A stretch of DNA of 64,000 nt from Candidatus Gastranaerophilales bacterium (GCA_944325705.1 CALVBB010000009.1:1-64000); one strand, 5' to 3'. Positions 42,933 to 52,504 are shown, counted from the first letter of the stretch. Translations and numbers: made by a program. The notes: generated by a model from the letters alone, not told the origin.

Positions 42933-43586
42933 ATGCAGATACAGCAGCAAAACTTTAATAGCCCTGCTTTTCAGGCGATAAAATTGAACACAATTACAAA
43001 AGGAGCTCGGCGCATTGATATTTATTCACTCGGCGAACAGGACAGATTTTTCGCTGAAAAAATGTTAAACGCCGCAAAAGGGCAGGTTTTCCCTGCTGAC
43101 AGCAAAATTCTCGGCGGAGAAACCGTCAGGGAAGTTTTTGATTCTGCATTTAAAACTGCCGGCAGACTTGGAAAATATGCTCATGACAGAGTTTTGCTTG
43201 CTGTTGAAAACGGAAAAAAGATTACTGGTGTTATTGAGGTAAAAAACGGTGGCGATATGTATGTAAAAGGGCTTGCAGTATGGAATAATGATGCTTTAAC
43301 CCGCGACAGTCTTGTTGTGTCCGCTCTAAAGGATACACATGACAGATGGAGCAATTTTTGTGCGTTCATCATTCCTACGGCAGAGCAACCTTCAAGTGTA
43401 AAAACTTATTTTAGGAGGCTTGGTTTCAGAACTCCGCGGGAATTCGGCAACAAGAATCTTATGGTAGACGCTGACAGATTAGACGATACAATTCCGGCTG
43501 CTGAAAAAGCTCTTCAGGCAGACATCAAAGAAAATACCGTCCACAGGTTTGTCAATCTTTCAAAAAAATTTGATGTTGAAGTTTAA
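42933..43586 (+). CDS. GNAT-like protein with N-terminal tag
   Basis: The 217-residue protein starts MQIQQQNFNSPAFQAIKL, the short F-x-(G/A) N-terminus also present on other genes in the window. The rest fits a GNAT fold: VLLAVENGKKITGVIEV and DMYVKGLAVWNND form the central strands, and SVKTYFRRLGFR matches the usual final helix-strand. The acetyl-CoA loop is not the canonical R-x-x-G-x-G, so activity is uncertain. AAAGGAGAATACAG sets the ATG at 42933; the longer upstream frame lacks such a site. Confidence 0.65.
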   Translation: MQIQQQNFNSPAFQAIKLNTITKGARRIDIYSLGEQDRFFAEKMLNAAKGQVFPADSKILGGETVREVFDSAFKTAGRLGKYAHDRVLLAVENGKKITGVIEVKNGGDMYVKGLAVWNNDALTRDSLVVSALKDTHDRWSNFCAFIIPTAEQPSSVKTYFRRLGFRTPREFGNKNLMVDADRLDDTIPAAEKALQADIKENTVHRFVNLSKKFDVEV

Positions 43587-43587
43587 G

Positions 43588-44076
43588 TTATTTTTTTAAG
43601 CTTTCTTCATATTTTTTAAGATTATCTGCATTTCTTTGGCGAATGCTGTCAAAAAGAATTTTTACACCGTTATACTGCGGGCAGTATGCGTACGGTTTCA
43701 TATATTTTTCAGCATCTTCAAGCTCTTTTTTCAGGGTTTTGTAATCCTGATACTGGGAAGCCAGGTTAATCAAAAAGCCGGAAGCACTTGCCGCTGATGC
43801 AAACATATCGCAATTTTCCATTTTTTTATAAATTTTTGTTTCATTTTTGTGCGCTTTTAAGAGAATTTTACACTGGTCTGTTCGTTTTTGTGCAAAAGCT
43901 TTCAGCGCAAGAATATCGTTTTTATCTTTTGTGTAATGTTCATTTGCAAGCTCGGTATCCATACAGATGTTATTAACACTTACTGCTGAAAACGGGGCTT
44001 CTATAATTATATATATGATAGCTAAAACTATGGTTGTTACAGTCAAAAAGAAAAGTCTAGGATTTTTTATCTTCAT
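43588..44076 (-). CDS. Membrane-anchored alpha-helical protein, unknown
   Basis: A 162-residue protein with one N-terminal membrane segment (about 7-30, TVTTIVLAIIYIIIEA) and a helical, Lys/Glu-rich domain after it. Four cysteines (about 39, 67, 88 and 132) might pair if the domain is periplasmic. GGAG lies a few bases before the ATG at 44076. It converges on the GNAT-like gene with only 1 nt between stops. I recognise no family. Confidence 0.6.
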   Translation of the reverse strand: MKIKNPRLFFLTVTTIVLAIIYIIIEAPFSAVSVNNICMDTELANEHYTKDKNDILALKAFAQKRTDQCKILLKAHKNETKIYKKMENCDMFASAASASGFLINLASQYQDYKTLKKELEDAEKYMKPYAYCPQYNGVKILFDSIRQRNADNLKKYEESLKK

Positions 44077-44109
44077 AATCACTCCAAAATTCCGTACCCT
44101 ATTATTATT

Positions 44110-46479
44110 TTAACTAATATTACACAAATTGTCAATTTCTGAAATATCATCTTCCAGAATACTTTTCTGGAAAAGTTCGCATTCTTCTGCCATATTAAGG
44201 ATTTCCGCGTATTTTGGATTATGTAAAATTTTCGCAAGATTTTCAACACCGATAAATTCTATTACAAAAAATGACGGAGTTTTTTCCTTTATTTTTATAA
44301 AACCGCATTCCTCAAACAAATCCAGAAGTTCTGCTATTAGCGGGATAGATTTTCCTAGGTGGCTTGCGCAGCGTCTTAAATCCACTTTGCCTGCATTGTT
44401 GTGGGCGGCATAACGTAGCATTCCCGTGAAAGTTTTCAGAAACTCTTTTTCGTCAAAGTATTTTATTGTGTAATTCATAAGGTGAATGCTTTGAGGTGAA
44501 GTTTCTCTGATGATATTTTCAAAGGTTTCTCTGTCTGCAGGGTAGTCAAAAAACATTACAGCGTCGCACTGCGGGGCATCTTCGCGTGTAAAGATTTTTT
44601 CGGTAATATTTTTGAAAGGTTTGAGCATTTCAATTATCTGCCTGCTTTCGGCAAATACCATAATATTTTGTTTTGTATTTTTTATATAATCGTTAACCTG
44701 CGGAAGAATTCCGGTTTTCTTTCTGTGGTCATAAATCTTCATTCTGTTTGCGGTTTCTGGTTCTTCTTCTTTGAGGTATTCCGAGTGAATATCATCAATA
44801 ATAAGCTGAACGCTTGTGTTTCCCCTGAATTCGTTAATCTGCGGGTGGAAGGCAACATCCAGGGTATCACCGTTTACAAGCGAAATATCACCTTTTTGCC
44901 ACCAGATACAGTTAAATTCGGAACCGTCTTTCTGAACGGTCAGTCTCAGGTGATTTTTATTTTCACCCATAAGTTTTTTTTCTTTAAGCTTAAGATTTTT
45001 CATAGCAAAGACAGGACTAGGGTTTGAGGCGCCGAAAGGCTCAAGATGCGAGATTTCTTCCACTAAATCTGTGCTTATATCATCCGGCATAAGTTCAAGG
45101 TCTATTTTCAGAAAAGGTTTCAGGTCTTTTCCGGTTGTCATTTCTTTTACAGCTTTTATCAGAAGTTCTTTTACATTTTTGAAAGGGGTTTTATCAGGTG
45201 TAAATGACAGCCCTGCGGCAAGCGAGTGACCGCCGAAGCCGTCAAGAACTTCTGAAATTGAATTTATTACCTCATAAAGGTGGACGCCTTCAATACTTCT
45301 TGCAGAACATTTTATCTGTTTTGTTTCTTCTGAATACGTCATTAAAAATGCCGGTTTGTAGTATTTTTCTACAAGTTTTGAAGCAACAATTCCAATTATG
45401 CCGACATGCCATTTTGAATTAAACAGAACAATTGCGGGATTGCGGTTGCCTTCTTTCTTTACCATCTCATCGGCTTCAACGAATGTGTCCTGACAGAGTG
45501 TCTGGCGGATTTTGTTAAATTCTTCAAGATTCTGTATGGCCATCTCTATTTCTTGAGGGTTGTCGGAGATCATAACCTTAATTGCCTGTTCTACGGTGTC
45601 CAGTCTACCTGAGGCGTTAATTCTTGGTGCAACGCCGAAAGCTATGGTTTCTGCAGTAAGTCCTTTTTCAACACTGTAGCCAGCATTTTCAATAAGTCTT
45701 TTAAGACCGTAATGCTTGCCTTCAGAGATTAATTCAAGACCTTTTGCCACAATATACCGGTTTTCACCGACAAGCGGCACAACGTCGGCAACGGTTCCGA
45801 CTGCGGCGTAAGGCAATATTGATGAGATAAATTCAGTTTTTCCGTAGTGCTGTAAGAGGGCTGTAGCAACTTTAAACGCAACCCCTACACCCGCAAGCGA
45901 GGTAAGAGAGGTAATTTCTTTTGCGGAAAGATTCTCATCCAGTGCATTTTGTGCTTTCGGATTAATAATTCCGAATGCGTGAGGAAGTTCTTCCGGCGCT
46001 TCGTGGTGGTCTGTTATGATGACATCAATTTTGAAACTGTTTATAAAATTTACTGCATCTACATCAGAAATCCCGCAGTCAACAGAAATTATCAGTTTCG
46101 GTTTAAGGGCGGTCATAAGTTTCACGAGCGCTTTTGTGTCAAAGCCGTGGCCTTCTTTTTCTCTGTCCGGTATAAAATAGCTTACGTCAGCCCCGAGGTA
46201 TGAAAAAGTTCTGTACAGAAGCGAAGTTGAGGTTACTCCGTCTGCGTCAAAGTCGCCGTAGATAACGATTTTTTCTTTATTATCAATAGCTTTAGCGAGC
46301 CTTTCCACACATTTAGGCATATCCGTGAACACATCCGGAGAGGAAGGGGTTACAGAAAGCGGGTTTAAAAACTCCTCAACCTCTTTTTCCCCGTTAATTC
46401 CGCGTGACGCTAGAAGCCTTTTTATCAAAGACTTTTCACCGGTGTTATCCGTATTATAAATCCAGTCCTTAAAAGTCAT
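44110..46479 (-). CDS. recJ: Single-stranded-DNA exonuclease RecJ
   Basis: This 789-residue nuclease degrades single-stranded DNA 5' to 3' in recombination and mismatch repair. The DHH-family metal site is in IVIYGDFDADGVTSTSLLYR, then IISVDCGISD, IITDHHE and, in the DHHA1 part, GGHSLAAGLSF. It is longer than E. coli RecJ (577) because of a C-terminal region of about 210 residues, as in Firmicutes and cyanobacterial RecJ. The ribosome site is weak (AGGA). It is divergent from the FtsH-like gene. Confidence 0.93.
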   Translation of the reverse strand: MTFKDWIYNTDNTGEKSLIKRLLASRGINGEKEVEEFLNPLSVTPSSPDVFTDMPKCVERLAKAIDNKEKIVIYGDFDADGVTSTSLLYRTFSYLGADVSYFIPDREKEGHGFDTKALVKLMTALKPKLIISVDCGISDVDAVNFINSFKIDVIITDHHEAPEELPHAFGIINPKAQNALDENLSAKEITSLTSLAGVGVAFKVATALLQHYGKTEFISSILPYAAVGTVADVVPLVGENRYIVAKGLELISEGKHYGLKRLIENAGYSVEKGLTAETIAFGVAPRINASGRLDTVEQAIKVMISDNPQEIEMAIQNLEEFNKIRQTLCQDTFVEADEMVKKEGNRNPAIVLFNSKWHVGIIGIVASKLVEKYYKPAFLMTYSEETKQIKCSARSIEGVHLYEVINSISEVLDGFGGHSLAAGLSFTPDKTPFKNVKELLIKAVKEMTTGKDLKPFLKIDLELMPDDISTDLVEEISHLEPFGASNPSPVFAMKNLKLKEKKLMGENKNHLRLTVQKDGSEFNCIWWQKGDISLVNGDTLDVAFHPQINEFRGNTSVQLIIDDIHSEYLKEEEPETANRMKIYDHRKKTGILPQVNDYIKNTKQNIMVFAESRQIIEMLKPFKNITEKIFTREDAPQCDAVMFFDYPADRETFENIIRETSPQSIHLMNYTIKYFDEKEFLKTFTGMLRYAAHNNAGKVDLRRCASHLGKSIPLIAELLDLFEECGFIKIKEKTPSFFVIEFIGVENLAKILHNPKYAEILNMAEECELFQKSILEDDISEIDNLCNIS

Positions 46480-46560
46480 TATCCTGCCCCAGTCTTTTCT
46501 TTATCCTACCACAAAAAATAAAAAAGGCGATGGGGCAATAACAAAAGTTTTTTTCTTGTA

Positions 46561-46637
46561 AATTTTTATTACGCAGGTAGCAAAATGTGTAATTTTTGTG
46601 CTTTCCTAATAAAAAGTATTTTTTCAGGAGAAGTATA
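46561..46637 (+). promoter_or_regulatory. Upstream region with shared TTACGCAGGTAGCA element, copy 1
   Basis: AATTTTTATTACGCAGGTAG followed by CAAAAT lies 67 nt before the FtsH-like ATG (counted from ACGCAGG). Nearly the same 24-nt string occurs 64 nt before the gene at 62413. A plausible -10 (TAAT-rich, 46605-46612) lies 34-36 nt after ACGCAGG. Confidence 0.55.
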
Positions 46638-49600
46638 ATGATTGTTAATAAAACAGGTATTGATTTGGGCACAACATATAAAAACTACGGTAACAGAAAG
46701 CCGTCTAATAACAGACAGGCCGGAACCGGCGGTAATAATTCTAAAATGCTCTCTAATCAAGCTTTTCAGGGGAGGGGACTGGCTTATCAAGGCTTTTATA
46801 TTCCGTTTACAGGCGGTATAAATGATAAAAAAGCTAATGCACACAAGATGTCTAAGCTTGAAAATATTATGTACTATGCAGATACCCCTACAAAAAATAT
46901 GATTAATACTCTGAAAAAAGAAGCAAAAGCATCAGGTTTTGATAAGATTACAACACTGCATGTAATGCGATATGGTCTTGCAGAACTGGACAGGTACATA
47001 GAGGATCTTGACAGCGGCAAGAAAGATTATAACGCAGAAACCGCTCCGCCGCTCGGCTTTTTCTTCGGGTATGAAACTTCCGATAAAATGATTGTAGATT
47101 CTTCCCAGCGTGCACTTGTCAAACCGGTTATTAAGCAGCAAATAGAGCTTGTGGATAATATGCTTTATAGTTTAAAGCCCGGTTTTTTAAACATTACCGA
47201 GGATGAAATAACACTTTCGGATGATTTAATCGATTCTATCTGGAGTATGCGTAAGGAAAATGAACCTGTTGACGACTACACATTTATCCATGGCGCTCTC
47301 TCAAGCCCTGATGAAATTACCAGCCAGATAGTAAATGATTTTACTATTGAACTGGATAAAGTTTTGATGCAGAATAACAAATCTCTTGAAGAAAGAGCAC
47401 CTTTCAGCGAATATGAGAAAAAAGCTGAAAATGTTTTGAAAAATCTTTCTCTGGGGACAAACATTTTTCTGACATTTGACAGGTCAAAAGAATCACCTGA
47501 AAATTTTCTGGATACTGTTTATAAAGTTAATCAGAAAAACAGCGACAAAGTAACATATACAGAATTGAACACACTTGCTAAGTCTGACTATTTTAATCAT
47601 GTTGTTAAAACTCTTGCAAAAGATAAAACCAAACAGCATATAGTAGCAGCAAGTCCTTTGATGATATTAATGAGAGACAGCACACCGGAACAGATTAACA
47701 ACGGGGTTTATAATCTTTCTCAGAAATTTGCTGACATAATGCTAAATCCGCCGTCTAACGTAAAATTCCTTTTTTATGATACAAAAAATAACTATTATAC
47801 AATAATGGCATCAAATTTTGCACCTTTTTACGCAGACTTTGAAGAATCCTCCATCCCTTCTTTGAGTACAAAACAGATGATAAAATCATTTAAGGAAAAT
47901 CCTGTTCTTATGAAGGACATACAAAAACCGTTTTCCAGAAATGCCGTTGAAAAAACAGTTGAGGCTTCTGCACGGCTCGACGGTGCATTTCCGGAAAAGA
48001 CACAGAATTTGATGAAAAAAATTGTCACATATTATATTGATAAAAAAGATATTAATGACAAAGATGTACTTAACTATCTAAAAGAAGCCACCAGCCTGTT
48101 TAAAAAGAACAATGACGACAGTTCTGTTGAGGTAATCTTTGACACCGGCAAGAAGCTTAATGACATCATAGGTAAAACTTCCACCAAAAAAGAAGCAGCC
48201 GCAATTGTAAAACAGATAAAATCAAACAAAATGGGGACAAAAGGCGTTGTAATTTATTCTCAGGACGGCTCACCGGGAAGCGGACGCAGATATACTGCAA
48301 AGGCTATAGCAGGAGCAGCGCGGGTTCCGTATATTGAGATGAATACAATGGACTTCGGCACCAAAGAAGTAGACCTCTTCGGCGGAGGCGCACTCTCGCC
48401 GGAAGCCTCTATGAAAAAATTATTTTCTATTGTTACCACTCAGGCTGAGGCTAATGCTAATAAGTCGGCTGTTCTGTTTATTGACAATTTTGAATATTTT
48501 TCAATAGGCGAGATGATTTCAATGTACCATCAGAAGGCTATGGCACAGCTTTTAAGGGAAATGGAAAAAGCTGATGAAGCAGGCTTAAATATCCTAGTAA
48601 TAGGTTCTGTCGCAAATCCTAATTTTATAGGGCAGGCAACAATGAAATCTTTCAAGTTTGTTGACAGTATCGAGGTTGCATCTCCTGCATTTAATGTGGA
48701 AGAACGCGCAAGAATTATTGAAAGAGCACTTAAGGATGAAAAATATAAGCTTGCCGGAACTGCGCAAGAGCAGAAGTCTGCCATAGATTCTGCCGCGCAT
48801 ATAACAATCGGCTTCCCGTTTATTTATTTGAAAAATCTGGTTAAAAAGGCGCAGGCAGTCGCTATGGAAAGAGGTCACAGAGCAATTGAAAAGTCCGATT
48901 TTACGGAAGCCTATCTTCAGATTACTACGGGCAGACCTGCTATATCAAAAATTAACGAACACGAAAAATTAATTACAACTTCTCACGAGTGCGGTCATGC
49001 AACAAATCTTGAGGTTATGAATAATCTTGCCAAAACAATGGGCAGACCGTGGCATGTTCCGGATAAAGTAAATTTTGTAACGCTTGATCCGCGCGGCTTC
49101 TACGGCGGGGCTGTTTACCACGGCAAAGATACCAACAAAGAAATTTCTTTTGAAAAAATATTCTCAACTATTGTAACCTCATTCGGCGGAAACTCTGCTG
49201 AAAGCCTGTTTTACGGGATGGAAGGCTCTTACGGCATAAGCTGTGATATGGAAAATGTCAGAGATTGCGCGGAAACCATGGTTAAGGTCATGGGCTTGGG
49301 GGCAAAAACCGGTAAAATGGCTATAGCGGATGATGAAAACCTGTCTGACAAAATGAAGTCTATAATAGAAGATGATGAACGGATAATTATCAACAATGCA
49401 AAAATCGCTTCTGATTTAATTACAGAAGTTTATGCAGACTTTAACAGGGAATTCACTAAAAAGTACGCTCCGCTTGTCGGCACAGGCGACTGCCTGATTG
49501 ATGGCGACGAGTTCAGGCAGGCTCTGAAAAATTGGAAAGCACGTCAGAGCGCAGAAAAACAGGAAGAGTTACACCTCTGTGATGAAATGCTGCTGAGGAT

Positions 49601-49643
49601 TATGGACTGCACTAAAAAAGGGATTTCGGTAAGTAAAAAATAA
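46638..49643 (+). CDS. Soluble FtsH-like protein: decayed AAA ATPase, intact M41 protease site
   Basis: A 1,001-residue protein starting at 46638 after CAGGAGAAG. No membrane helix is seen, unlike FtsH. Residues 1-70 are Asn/Gly-rich with AFQG and PFTGG patches, and about 470 residues of unfamiliar helical sequence follow. A region like the FtsH AAA module is at about 535-720, but Walker A reads GSPGSGRR (544-551, Lys lost) and Walker B FIDN (Glu lost at 617), and the RPGRFD arginine-finger box is replaced by SFKFVDS. The peptidase keeps H783, E784 and H787 (SHECGH) and D870 as third zinc ligand. It is probably an ATP-independent zinc protease, or works with a partner ATPase. Confidence 0.8.
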   Translation: MIVNKTGIDLGTTYKNYGNRKPSNNRQAGTGGNNSKMLSNQAFQGRGLAYQGFYIPFTGGINDKKANAHKMSKLENIMYYADTPTKNMINTLKKEAKASGFDKITTLHVMRYGLAELDRYIEDLDSGKKDYNAETAPPLGFFFGYETSDKMIVDSSQRALVKPVIKQQIELVDNMLYSLKPGFLNITEDEITLSDDLIDSIWSMRKENEPVDDYTFIHGALSSPDEITSQIVNDFTIELDKVLMQNNKSLEERAPFSEYEKKAENVLKNLSLGTNIFLTFDRSKESPENFLDTVYKVNQKNSDKVTYTELNTLAKSDYFNHVVKTLAKDKTKQHIVAASPLMILMRDSTPEQINNGVYNLSQKFADIMLNPPSNVKFLFYDTKNNYYTIMASNFAPFYADFEESSIPSLSTKQMIKSFKENPVLMKDIQKPFSRNAVEKTVEASARLDGAFPEKTQNLMKKIVTYYIDKKDINDKDVLNYLKEATSLFKKNNDDSSVEVIFDTGKKLNDIIGKTSTKKEAAAIVKQIKSNKMGTKGVVIYSQDGSPGSGRRYTAKAIAGAARVPYIEMNTMDFGTKEVDLFGGGALSPEASMKKLFSIVTTQAEANANKSAVLFIDNFEYFSIGEMISMYHQKAMAQLLREMEKADEAGLNILVIGSVANPNFIGQATMKSFKFVDSIEVASPAFNVEERARIIERALKDEKYKLAGTAQEQKSAIDSAAHITIGFPFIYLKNLVKKAQAVAMERGHRAIEKSDFTEAYLQITTGRPAISKINEHEKLITTSHECGHATNLEVMNNLAKTMGRPWHVPDKVNFVTLDPRGFYGGAVYHGKDTNKEISFEKIFSTIVTSFGGNSAESLFYGMEGSYGISCDMENVRDCAETMVKVMGLGAKTGKMAIADDENLSDKMKSIIEDDERIIINNAKIASDLITEVYADFNREFTKKYAPLVGTGDCLIDGDEFRQALKNWKARQSAEKQEELHLCDEMLLRIMDCTKKGISVSKK

Positions 49644-49668
49644 GATTTATCTTTTTAAGATAAATCTT
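49642..49668 (+). terminator. Hairpin terminator after the FtsH-like gene
   Basis: AAGATTTATC pairs with GATAAATCTT; the T tract after it is broken. Confidence 0.6.
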
Positions 49669-49722
49669 ACTAAATTTTCCCTTTTTCTCAGCACATAGTG
49701 TGCTGTATCAGAATATGTCACT

Positions 49723-50080
49723 AAATGTTATAAGACGTTAAGTGCAACAAAAAAGTGAAGTGTGAAGGGTGAGGGGTGAAGTGTTCTTTATTTTCCGCCC
49801 CTACGGGCAAGGAACCTCTGAGCCCTGTGCATATGACCCTGTATGCCTTGGACTGAGGGCAGAATTTGTTAATGAACGAAAGTGAATTTACAAATCCTGG
49901 AGAGGGTACCGGAAAAGCGGTGTAGGTCGGATTTACTATCCGACGAAAGATTGCTTTTAAATCGGGGACAGTAGTATTAATTTTCTCAACACACTCCAGC
50001 CCTACTCCCGCTATTGTTTCAAAAACAAATACTACTGGAGGTCAGCTGGCAAGTATGCCTGACAAGCTTATAGTCCACCT
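49723..50080. repeat. Intergenic mosaic repeat C
   Basis: ATAAGACGTTAAGTGC and GTGAAGGGTGAGG open the region, echoing 3307-3345. GTAGGTCGG with its inverted partner and a 71-bp core (49968-50038) follow. No gene is present in 49644-50093. Confidence 0.6.
49968..50038 (+). repeat. 71-bp terminal-inverted-repeat element, copy 2
   Basis: Same length and ends as copies 1 and 3, with several substitutions in the middle (CACACTCCAGCCCTACTCC). The last base is G instead of T. Confidence 0.8.
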
Positions 50081-50093
50081 TTAAATTCTCTCT

Positions 50094-50654
50094 TTATGAA
50101 GAACTGTTGTTCTTGCTGTATTTGTAGCTCAGGATGCTGTAGCTGTCATCGGAACTTGATTCGCTTCCGTAGAATACAGACATATCAGTTGCACGCTTGT
50201 TAGCGTATTCATCCATTTTTTCCTGTTTTGCGGAATCAACGTTATATGCGGTTATTTCTTCGCTGGTAATCCTTCCGTCTTTGTTTGCGTCGATTTCGTC
50301 AAAATGTTCAAGGATGTTGCTCATAGTGTCTGTAGAAATTCCGCTGGCACCCGAGGCGTACATCTGCGTAAGCTCCTGTCTTGTGAGCCCCTGACTTGAC
50401 ATACGGTTGGTAAGATTTGTCATCTCATCAGCAGAAATTATGCCGTCATTGTCTTTATCAATACTGTTAAAGTTTGTCTGCAGGTAAGATGCAAAAGTTT
50501 GGTTCAGGTACGGAGTTTTTGTTGTATCTGTTCTTGCCTCGGTTATGTTATCCAGAGTTAATCCGTCAGGATACTGGGCTGCAAGGTATGAATAAGTGTT
50601 TGTCAGACCCGCATAAATGCCTGTGAGTAATGAGTTTCCGTTTAAGTTTGCCAT
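50094..50654 (-). CDS. EF-hand calcium-binding protein
   Basis: The 186-residue acidic protein has two canonical EF loops, DKDNDGIISADE (about 71-82) and DANKDGRITSEE (about 122-133). Both keep the Asp, Asn/Asp, Gly and Glu positions needed for Ca2+. The remaining sequence is helical and Ser/Thr-rich with a low-complexity Ser tail. No signal peptide is visible (MANLNGNSLLTGIYAGL). Bacterial EF-hand proteins act as Ca2+ buffers or sensors; a partner is not evident. It lies between two mosaic-repeat regions and is a single-gene unit. GAGGAGAGC precedes the ATG. Confidence 0.85.
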   Translation of the reverse strand: MANLNGNSLLTGIYAGLTNTYSYLAAQYPDGLTLDNITEARTDTTKTPYLNQTFASYLQTNFNSIDKDNDGIISADEMTNLTNRMSSQGLTRQELTQMYASGASGISTDTMSNILEHFDEIDANKDGRITSEEITAYNVDSAKQEKMDEYANKRATDMSVFYGSESSSDDSYSILSYKYSKNNSSS

Positions 50655-50734
50655 AAGCTCTCCTCATATTTTAAGTCATGACTATTTTAATGATTTTTCG
50701 GAAAATGTCAACCATATTACACTCCCCTGCAGGG

Positions 50735-51185
50735 TGAGGGTGCCGCAGGCGGGAGAAGGGGCGATAAAGTTGAACAGGTGAAAAGTTGAAAGGTTGAATT
50801 GTTGAAGTGTCTATCATTAGATATGTTCTTATAGCCTTATCGCCGGATAGTAACGTAGGTCGGTTTTAATAATCCGACAAAGCTTTGATTCTTATCAGAA
50901 ACAATAGTATTAATTTTCTCAACACGCTCCCGCGCTGCTTCCGCTATCGTTTCGAAAACAAATACTACTGTTCCTGAATAGCCAAAGTAATTGTGTTGGA
51001 TTAGTAAATCCAATCTACTTTTCTCAATACAAAGAGCTTCCGGACAGCGACAACCCATGCAAGCGGCAGCAATTAATGTTTCAGATTGACATATCTAATG
51101 TTAAACTGTTCACCCATTCAACCTTTAAACTTTGTCGAGCACTTCACTCCTCACCATTCACTTTCTGTTACTCTTCTCGCCGCTC
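50735..51185. repeat. Intergenic mosaic repeat D
   Basis: GCGATAAAGTTGAACAGG and GAAAGGTTGAA begin the region. GTAGGTCGG and its inverted partner follow, then AAAGCTTTGATTCTTATC before the 71-bp core (50901-50971), then ATTAATGTTTCAG and GACATATC as in mosaic B. No gene is seen in 50655-51189. Confidence 0.65.
50901..50971 (+). repeat. 71-bp terminal-inverted-repeat element, copy 3
   Basis: It differs from copy 1 (reverse-complemented) at only a few positions. The upstream flank (TTTGATTCTTATC) is also shared with copy 1. Confidence 0.8.
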
Positions 51186-51189
51186 TGTC

Positions 51190-52479
51190 TTACAGCAAAA
51201 TCTGGGTGCCAAGAATAATCCTGTGGCTGTCCTGTTCTCGTTCGTTCTGGCAGAATACGTAATTCAGAATTAATCTGAGCGCCTGCCCTTTGATAAAATA
51301 ATTTATGCCTGCAGTGTATTCCCGCCTCAGGTCGCCTCCTGTGTCCATATTTGGATCAAACTGATCGTAGCGAGCAAGAATATGAAGTTTCTGCGTAATC
51401 CTGTAGCTTATTGTGCTGTAAAAGCCGTCAGCCCTGTTCGGACTTAAGGCTCTGCCGTTATAGCCGTCTGCGTAGGAGTATTCAAAATTTGCCATGAATT
51501 TTTTGTAGTGATACGCGGCGTAAAAACCGGTCGTTGTATAGGTAAAATCGTTGTGTCCGGCATTTAATCCTCCGCCGAGAATTAAAGTTCCGTAGCGTCC
51601 GTCGGTTTTGCCGAGAGGTTTGAAGTTCATCCAGCCGGTAAATTCAGCACCCGGAAAGAACTGCCTCCAGAATCTTCCGGAACTGTTCAGCGCAAGACTG
51701 TAGTCTACAAGGTCGTAATTCCCTACGACACGGACACCGAGCGCCCTTGTATTTGCAAAATTCCTTGCAATCTGCGAGCGGAATGCAAATGGCAGTGTGT
51801 AAGAGCTTGCACCGCCGTCTACGCCTACCTGATTGCGTGAATTACCTACGATAATTTTGTGGTGCGGAACCCTTGAATTAACAATATAAGCGTCTGTAAT
51901 TAAATTCTGCATAAAGCTGCGGTCGCTTGCGGGCTTAAAGTTAAACTGCAGTTTGAAATCCGTATTCTGATCTTTAAAATCTCCGACAACACCCGCTTCC
52001 AGAATATTTAAATCGTATTCGGTATCATAGTCGCTTCCTTCAAAAAAGCTGTTGAAATTCCCCTGAAACGCTCCGTAAAATCTTATTTTATCTACAGGCC
52101 CTCTTTCAAATTTATGTGTCAGTTCATCTTCAAGAAGATAAGACGGGATTGAAGTTCTTTCTAATTTCTTTTTGTAAATCCTGCCAAAAAGGGATTCTTC
52201 CTCAATTTTAAAAGGATGTTCTTCTTCTTTGTTTGTATCTATAAGACTGTCAAATATTGAAAATTCAACATTTGTGTTATCAAGAACTTCGTCATCATTT
52301 CTCGGAGTGAATGAGTTTTTGGGCAGTGCATGAATGTCGTCTTTAGAAACGTCAAGCAAAATAACATCGGACTTCTTGTTTTTTTCTTCATCCGGTCTTT
52401 GAAGTTCCTCTGCCGCAAATGCTGTCGGGGCAAGCATTACAGCAAAAAATATCAATGCTATTCTTAAAAGACTGTTCAC
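51190..52479 (-). CDS. Outer-membrane porin, OprO/OprP-like
   Basis: The 429-residue precursor starts at GTG (52479) with a signal peptide ending APTAFAAEE (about residue 24). A linker of about 90 residues is followed by a beta-barrel with alternating aromatic strands (FYGAFQGNFNSFFEG, ARYDQFDPNMDTGGDLRREY). The pattern fits phosphate-selective porins O/P. The final residues are LGTQILL, not ending in Phe. A TATAAT lies about 8 nt before the GTG. It diverges from the decarboxylase gene. It implies an outer membrane. Confidence 0.8.
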   Translation of the reverse strand: MNSLLRIALIFFAVMLAPTAFAAEELQRPDEEKNKKSDVILLDVSKDDIHALPKNSFTPRNDDEVLDNTNVEFSIFDSLIDTNKEEEHPFKIEEESLFGRIYKKKLERTSIPSYLLEDELTHKFERGPVDKIRFYGAFQGNFNSFFEGSDYDTEYDLNILEAGVVGDFKDQNTDFKLQFNFKPASDRSFMQNLITDAYIVNSRVPHHKIIVGNSRNQVGVDGGASSYTLPFAFRSQIARNFANTRALGVRVVGNYDLVDYSLALNSSGRFWRQFFPGAEFTGWMNFKPLGKTDGRYGTLILGGGLNAGHNDFTYTTTGFYAAYHYKKFMANFEYSYADGYNGRALSPNRADGFYSTISYRITQKLHILARYDQFDPNMDTGGDLRREYTAGINYFIKGQALRLILNYVFCQNEREQDSHRIILGTQILL

Positions 52480-52504
52480 AAATATTAATTATACCATAAA
52501 ACAC

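Noticed and set aside
46638-46680. GIDLGTT in the FtsH-like N-terminus as an Hsp70/actin phosphate-1 loop
   Set aside because: No other part of the actin-like fold is present; the resemblance is seven residues long and probably chance.
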